This document shows positions 61,577-64,000 of a stretch of 64,000 nucleotides of DNA, one piece after another. Source of the DNA: Rhodoferax sp. (GTDB lineage: Bacteria > Pseudomonadota > Gammaproteobacteria > Burkholderiales > Burkholderiaceae_C); NCBI RefSeq assembly GCF_023700745.1, contig NZ_JAMPYG010000013.1, positions 31,360 to 95,359 of the forward strand, written 5' to 3'. Both the position numbers and the translations under genes were made by a program. How positions within the stretch are numbered: position 1 is the first letter of the stretch; every line of letters begins with the position of its first letter. Below the pieces are notes generated by a model that saw only the letters and a program-made list of their open reading frames with translations, made no database searches and was not told where the DNA came from.

Positions 61577-63100
61577 TCAAAGAGCGTGAACTTGTGGTTG
61601 CCAGCGGTGCGGCAACAACTCATGAATCTGACTGGCCCGCTGTGTTGGCAGGCGCGTCAGGACATCCTTGAGATAGGCATATGGATCATGCCCATTGAGT
61701 TTGGCACTCTGGATCAGACTCATCACCGCAGCACCACGCTTGCCCGCACGCAGTGAACCGGCAAACAGCCAGTTGTTGCGACCGATGGCAATCGGACGGA
61801 TCTGATTCTCAATATGGTTGTTGTCCACCGGCAGCTGACCGTCACCGACAAAGCGCGTGAGTGCGCCCCAGCGACGCAGACTGTAATCCAGCGCCTTGGC
61901 CGTAGCCGTTCCATCCGTGATCTTCTGCCGATTCAGGATCATCCACTGGTGCAAGGTGTCGAGCAGTGGTTTGGATCGTTCCTGGCGCATCCGCCTTCGC
62001 TCATCGGGCAGCAGTTCTTTGATTTCCCGCTCAACCTCGTAAATCCTGCCAATCTGCTCCAGCGCACTGTGTGCGATCTGGCTCTTGTTGGCGGCATGTA
62101 AGTCAAAGAACTTGCGCCGGGCATGCGCCAGACAACCGACTTCGGTCACCCCCTGGGTCATCAGTTGCTTGTAGCCACTGAAGTCATCACAGACCAAGCT
62201 ACCGCGCCAGTCACCCAGAAAGGTCTTTGCATTCTCACCGGCACGGCTTTCACAGAAGTCATAGACCACCGCCCTGGTGTCTTCAAAGGCACCCGCAGCG
62301 TAAGCCCACAGGTAGGCCCGGTGTGTTTTGCCATTGCCGGGCTTGAGCATCTGCACCGGAGTCTCATCGGCATGAATGACACTGTGCTGCAGGATGTCGG
62401 CCTTCAGTGCATCAACCAGGGGTTGCAACTGCACACCACAGCTGCCCACCCAGGCTCCCAGCGTGGAGCGGGCAATGGCCAAACCGGCACGACCAAAGAT
62501 GGCCTCCTGACGGTACAGAGGCAGATGATCGGCAAACTTGGCCACCAGCACCTGGGCCAGCAGACCTGTGGTGGGAATGCCTTTGTCGATGATGTGCGCA
62601 TCAACCGGGGCCTGGATCAGCGTTTCGCACTTGGCGCATGCCCATTTGCCGCGGATGTGACGTTCCACACTGAAGGCGCCGGGCTGGTAGTCCAGCTTCT
62701 CGGCGACATCTTCACCGATGCGTTTCATCTGGCAGCCGCAGCGACAGGTGGTGGCGTCAGGCTCGTGGTGGATCTCGATGCGGGGCAGATTCGCGGGCAG
62801 CGGCTGGCGTTTGGGTTGTTCCTTGACGCGGGGCGCAGGCGCATCGCAGGAGCTGAGTTGTTCGATCTCGTCGTTCACCGCCTGCAAGTCTTCATCGAGG
62901 GTTTCTTCCAGCAGGCTTCTTTGCTCGGCGCCAAAGCGCTCGCTCTGGGCGGCAAACTTCAGGCGTTTGAGCATGGCATTCTCATGCGTGAGCTTGTCGA
63001 TGGTGGCTTGTTTGAAGGTGACCGTCTTGAGCAGGGACTGCACCACTTCGCGCAGTTCGTCTGCGCTCATGTGGGGGAGTTGCTCAGAAGCGATCACCAT
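61577..63100 (-). CDS. tnpC: IS66 family transposase TnpC
   Basis: A 507-aa DDE transposase of normal length. An N-terminal leucine-zipper-like coiled coil (about 15–55) is followed by an acidic segment and a zinc-finger region (TTCRCGCQMKRIGEDVAEKL, then CAKCETLIQAP). The catalytic core has D in IHADETPVQML, D in LVCDDFSGYKQLM and E in NNHIENQIRPIAIGRNNWLF, and the domain ends with DVLTRLPTQRASQIHELLPH. All key residues and the frame are intact, so it may still be active. Confidence 0.96.
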   Translation of the reverse strand: MVIASEQLPHMSADELREVVQSLLKTVTFKQATIDKLTHENAMLKRLKFAAQSERFGAEQRSLLEETLDEDLQAVNDEIEQLSSCDAPAPRVKEQPKRQPLPANLPRIEIHHEPDATTCRCGCQMKRIGEDVAEKLDYQPGAFSVERHIRGKWACAKCETLIQAPVDAHIIDKGIPTTGLLAQVLVAKFADHLPLYRQEAIFGRAGLAIARSTLGAWVGSCGVQLQPLVDALKADILQHSVIHADETPVQMLKPGNGKTHRAYLWAYAAGAFEDTRAVVYDFCESRAGENAKTFLGDWRGSLVCDDFSGYKQLMTQGVTEVGCLAHARRKFFDLHAANKSQIAHSALEQIGRIYEVEREIKELLPDERRRMRQERSKPLLDTLHQWMILNRQKITDGTATAKALDYSLRRWGALTRFVGDGQLPVDNNHIENQIRPIAIGRNNWLFAGSLRAGKRGAAVMSLIQSAKLNGHDPYAYLKDVLTRLPTQRASQIHELLPHRWQPQVHAL

Positions 63101-63181
63101 GAAACGCAGTGTCTCATTGGCGAACGAAATGCACCATTGGTGCTTTTACTTATTGACTTGTGCGCTACATATTTTGATGAT

Positions 63182-63517
63182 TCAAACTACGCCGATGATG
63201 CCTGCTGCGCCCATGCGCTGCCAGGGCAGTCCGAGCACCAAGGCGTCGAATTGGACACGGTTCAGACTCAATTGTTGGCTTGCACTTCCCATTGGCCAGA
63301 AAAATTTGCCCTGGTGCAGTCGGCGTGCCGCCAACCAGATGCCGATACCGTCATGCACCAGAACCTTCAATCGGTTTGCTCTTCTGTTGGCGAATAGATA
63401 GGCTGTGTGCGGATGGGCAGCACCAAAGACGGATACGACACGCGCCAAGGCGGTATCGGTGCCAGCTCGCATGTCCATGGGGGCTGTTGCCAGCCAGATG
63501 GTATCGATGCGGATCAC
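63182..63517 (-). CDS. tnpB: IS66 accessory protein TnpB
   Basis: A 111-aa protein (IS66 Orf2). The start is taken as GTG at 63517, overlapping the tnpA stop as GTGA; the frame is open to 63538. Conserved blocks: WLATAPMDMRAGTDTALARV, AYLFANRRANRLKVLVHDGI and GIWLAARRLHQGKFFWP, ending LVLGLPWQRMG. It is needed with TnpA and TnpC for IS66 transposition, and its mechanism is unclear. Confidence 0.93.
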   Translation of the reverse strand: MIRIDTIWLATAPMDMRAGTDTALARVVSVFGAAHPHTAYLFANRRANRLKVLVHDGIGIWLAARRLHQGKFFWPMGSASQQLSLNRVQFDALVLGLPWQRMGAAGIIGVV

Positions 63518-63930
63518 TTGAGAATCGCCCGCGTCCATTGCGCCAAGTCGCCAGCGTCGCTGATGGGCCAGGTGACGATCATCGAGACTGCACCTTTGCG
63601 AAGCTCTACCTTGATGTCGCAGGCTGTGGGCTCTAGCATGCCACCGGTGGGTAGCTTCAAGGGGATGAATGCGGGGCGAGGTGAAGTTACGACAGCGACA
63701 CCCATCGGAGCTGGCCCGATAGGTCGGTGGCGCCCGTCACGCTCATGCTCCTTGAGCCAGCGGTGCAATACGTTGGCATTCATGCCGTGTTGCAAGGCTA
63801 TGGCGGCAATGGAAGCACCCGGTTGCTGGCAGGCCGCAACCAACTCGGCTTTGAACTGGCGCGTGTAGGTGCGGTGGGTACGCCGGGTCGAATATCTGGC
63901 AAGGTCTGGTTCTTTGAGCATGGTGTGCAC
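63514..63930 (-). CDS. tnpA: IS66 accessory protein TnpA (HTH)
   Basis: A 138-aa protein (IS66 Orf1, IS3-type HTH). The N-terminal helix-turn-helix is RTYTRQFKAELVAACQQPGA followed by SIAAIALQHGMNANVLHRWL, and the C-terminal part carries ACDIKVELRKGAVSMIVTWP. An ATG at 63921 is an alternative start. It is the first gene of the element, 44 bases inside the right inverted repeat, and is coupled to tnpB. Confidence 0.9.
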   Translation of the reverse strand: MHTMLKEPDLARYSTRRTHRTYTRQFKAELVAACQQPGASIAAIALQHGMNANVLHRWLKEHERDGRHRPIGPAPMGVAVVTSPRPAFIPLKLPTGGMLEPTACDIKVELRKGAVSMIVTWPISDAGDLAQWTRAILK

Positions 63931-63974
63931 GATGAGTTACGTGCACACGATCTTGCGAGATACCAGACTTCAAT

Positions 63975-64000
63975 TCAAGGTGGGTTCACCGGACGCTTAC
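63975..64000. repeat. IS66 right terminal inverted repeat
   Basis: This ends ...CCGGACGCTTAC at the last base of the window, the inverse of the left end at 61524. Confidence 0.75.

Larger units (their letters stand above)
61524..64000 (-). mobile_element. IS66-family insertion sequence, apparently complete
   Basis: The ends are imperfect inverted repeats: GTAAGCGCGCAGCGAACCCA at 61524 and, on the other strand from base 64000, GTAAGCGTCCGGTGAACCCA, with 21 of 26 positions equal. The 2477-bp length and the tnpA–tnpB–tnpC order (all minus) are standard for IS66. The 8 bases left of it are CGTCAAAG; IS66 makes 8-bp target duplications, so the same bases are expected right after the window. Confidence 0.88.

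Noticed and set aside
1..64000. CRISPR array, rRNA operon or riboswitch
   Set aside because: I saw no regularly spaced direct repeats, no rRNA sequence and no leader matching a riboswitch I could recognise.

Overview
The window looks like a chromosome segment of a Burkholderiales betaproteobacterium, probably Comamonadaceae and Rhodoferax/Polaromonas-like. This is inferred from gene content, gene order (rnhA–methyltransferase–gloB–mltD, dnaX–ybaB–recR, grpE–dnaK–dnaJ, etfB–etfA–acyl-CoA dehydrogenase, tex–HDOD–comEC) and the GC-rich codon use of most genes; no rRNA is present to confirm it.

Region 1 (1–18.5 kb) holds the end of an AsmA-type protein and envelope/stress functions. These are two glycine-zipper lipoproteins, a PAS response regulator with a Crp/Fnr regulator, a Lon-like protease, fumarase C, a DUF3309 membrane peptide, a large hybrid histidine kinase, and a DUF4398 / OmpA-like / coiled-coil operon. 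An RND efflux adaptor–permease pair follows. Five intergenic copies of an imperfect dyad, GTNCGCYRNCRYACA, sit in front of the stress-type genes and may mark one regulon.

Region 2 (18.5–33.7 kb) is housekeeping: RNase HI, glyoxalase II, MltD, RecR, YbaB, DnaX (with an A9 slippery run that may make a gamma-type product), 4.5S SRP RNA, FKBP, GrpE–DnaK–DnaJ with candidate heat-shock promoters, a beta-CASP nuclease, TrhO and a GST. Region 3 (33.7–54.8 kb) carries acyl-CoA dehydrogenase with its ETF, MscS and an HDAC-like hydrolase, a MoxR–DUF58–transglutaminase–MltB operon, an ATP-grasp/alpha-E pair, and Tex–HDOD–ComEC.

Region 4 (54.96–61.42 kb) is an integrated element in the 3' end of tRNA-Asn, bounded by a perfect 45-bp direct repeat. 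It encodes a tyrosine recombinase, an excisionase-like HTH protein overlapping it, a rolling-circle-type replication initiator, an unrecognised 267-aa protein, and an AT-richer gene for an 857-aa SIR2 protein whose C-terminal half looks like a PIN nuclease. This SIR2–PIN fusion is a strong candidate for an anti-phage defence system carried as cargo. It is the most interesting object here.

Region 5 (61.5–64.0 kb) is an apparently complete IS66-family insertion sequence (tnpA, tnpB, tnpC). Its right inverted repeat ends exactly at the last base of the window.
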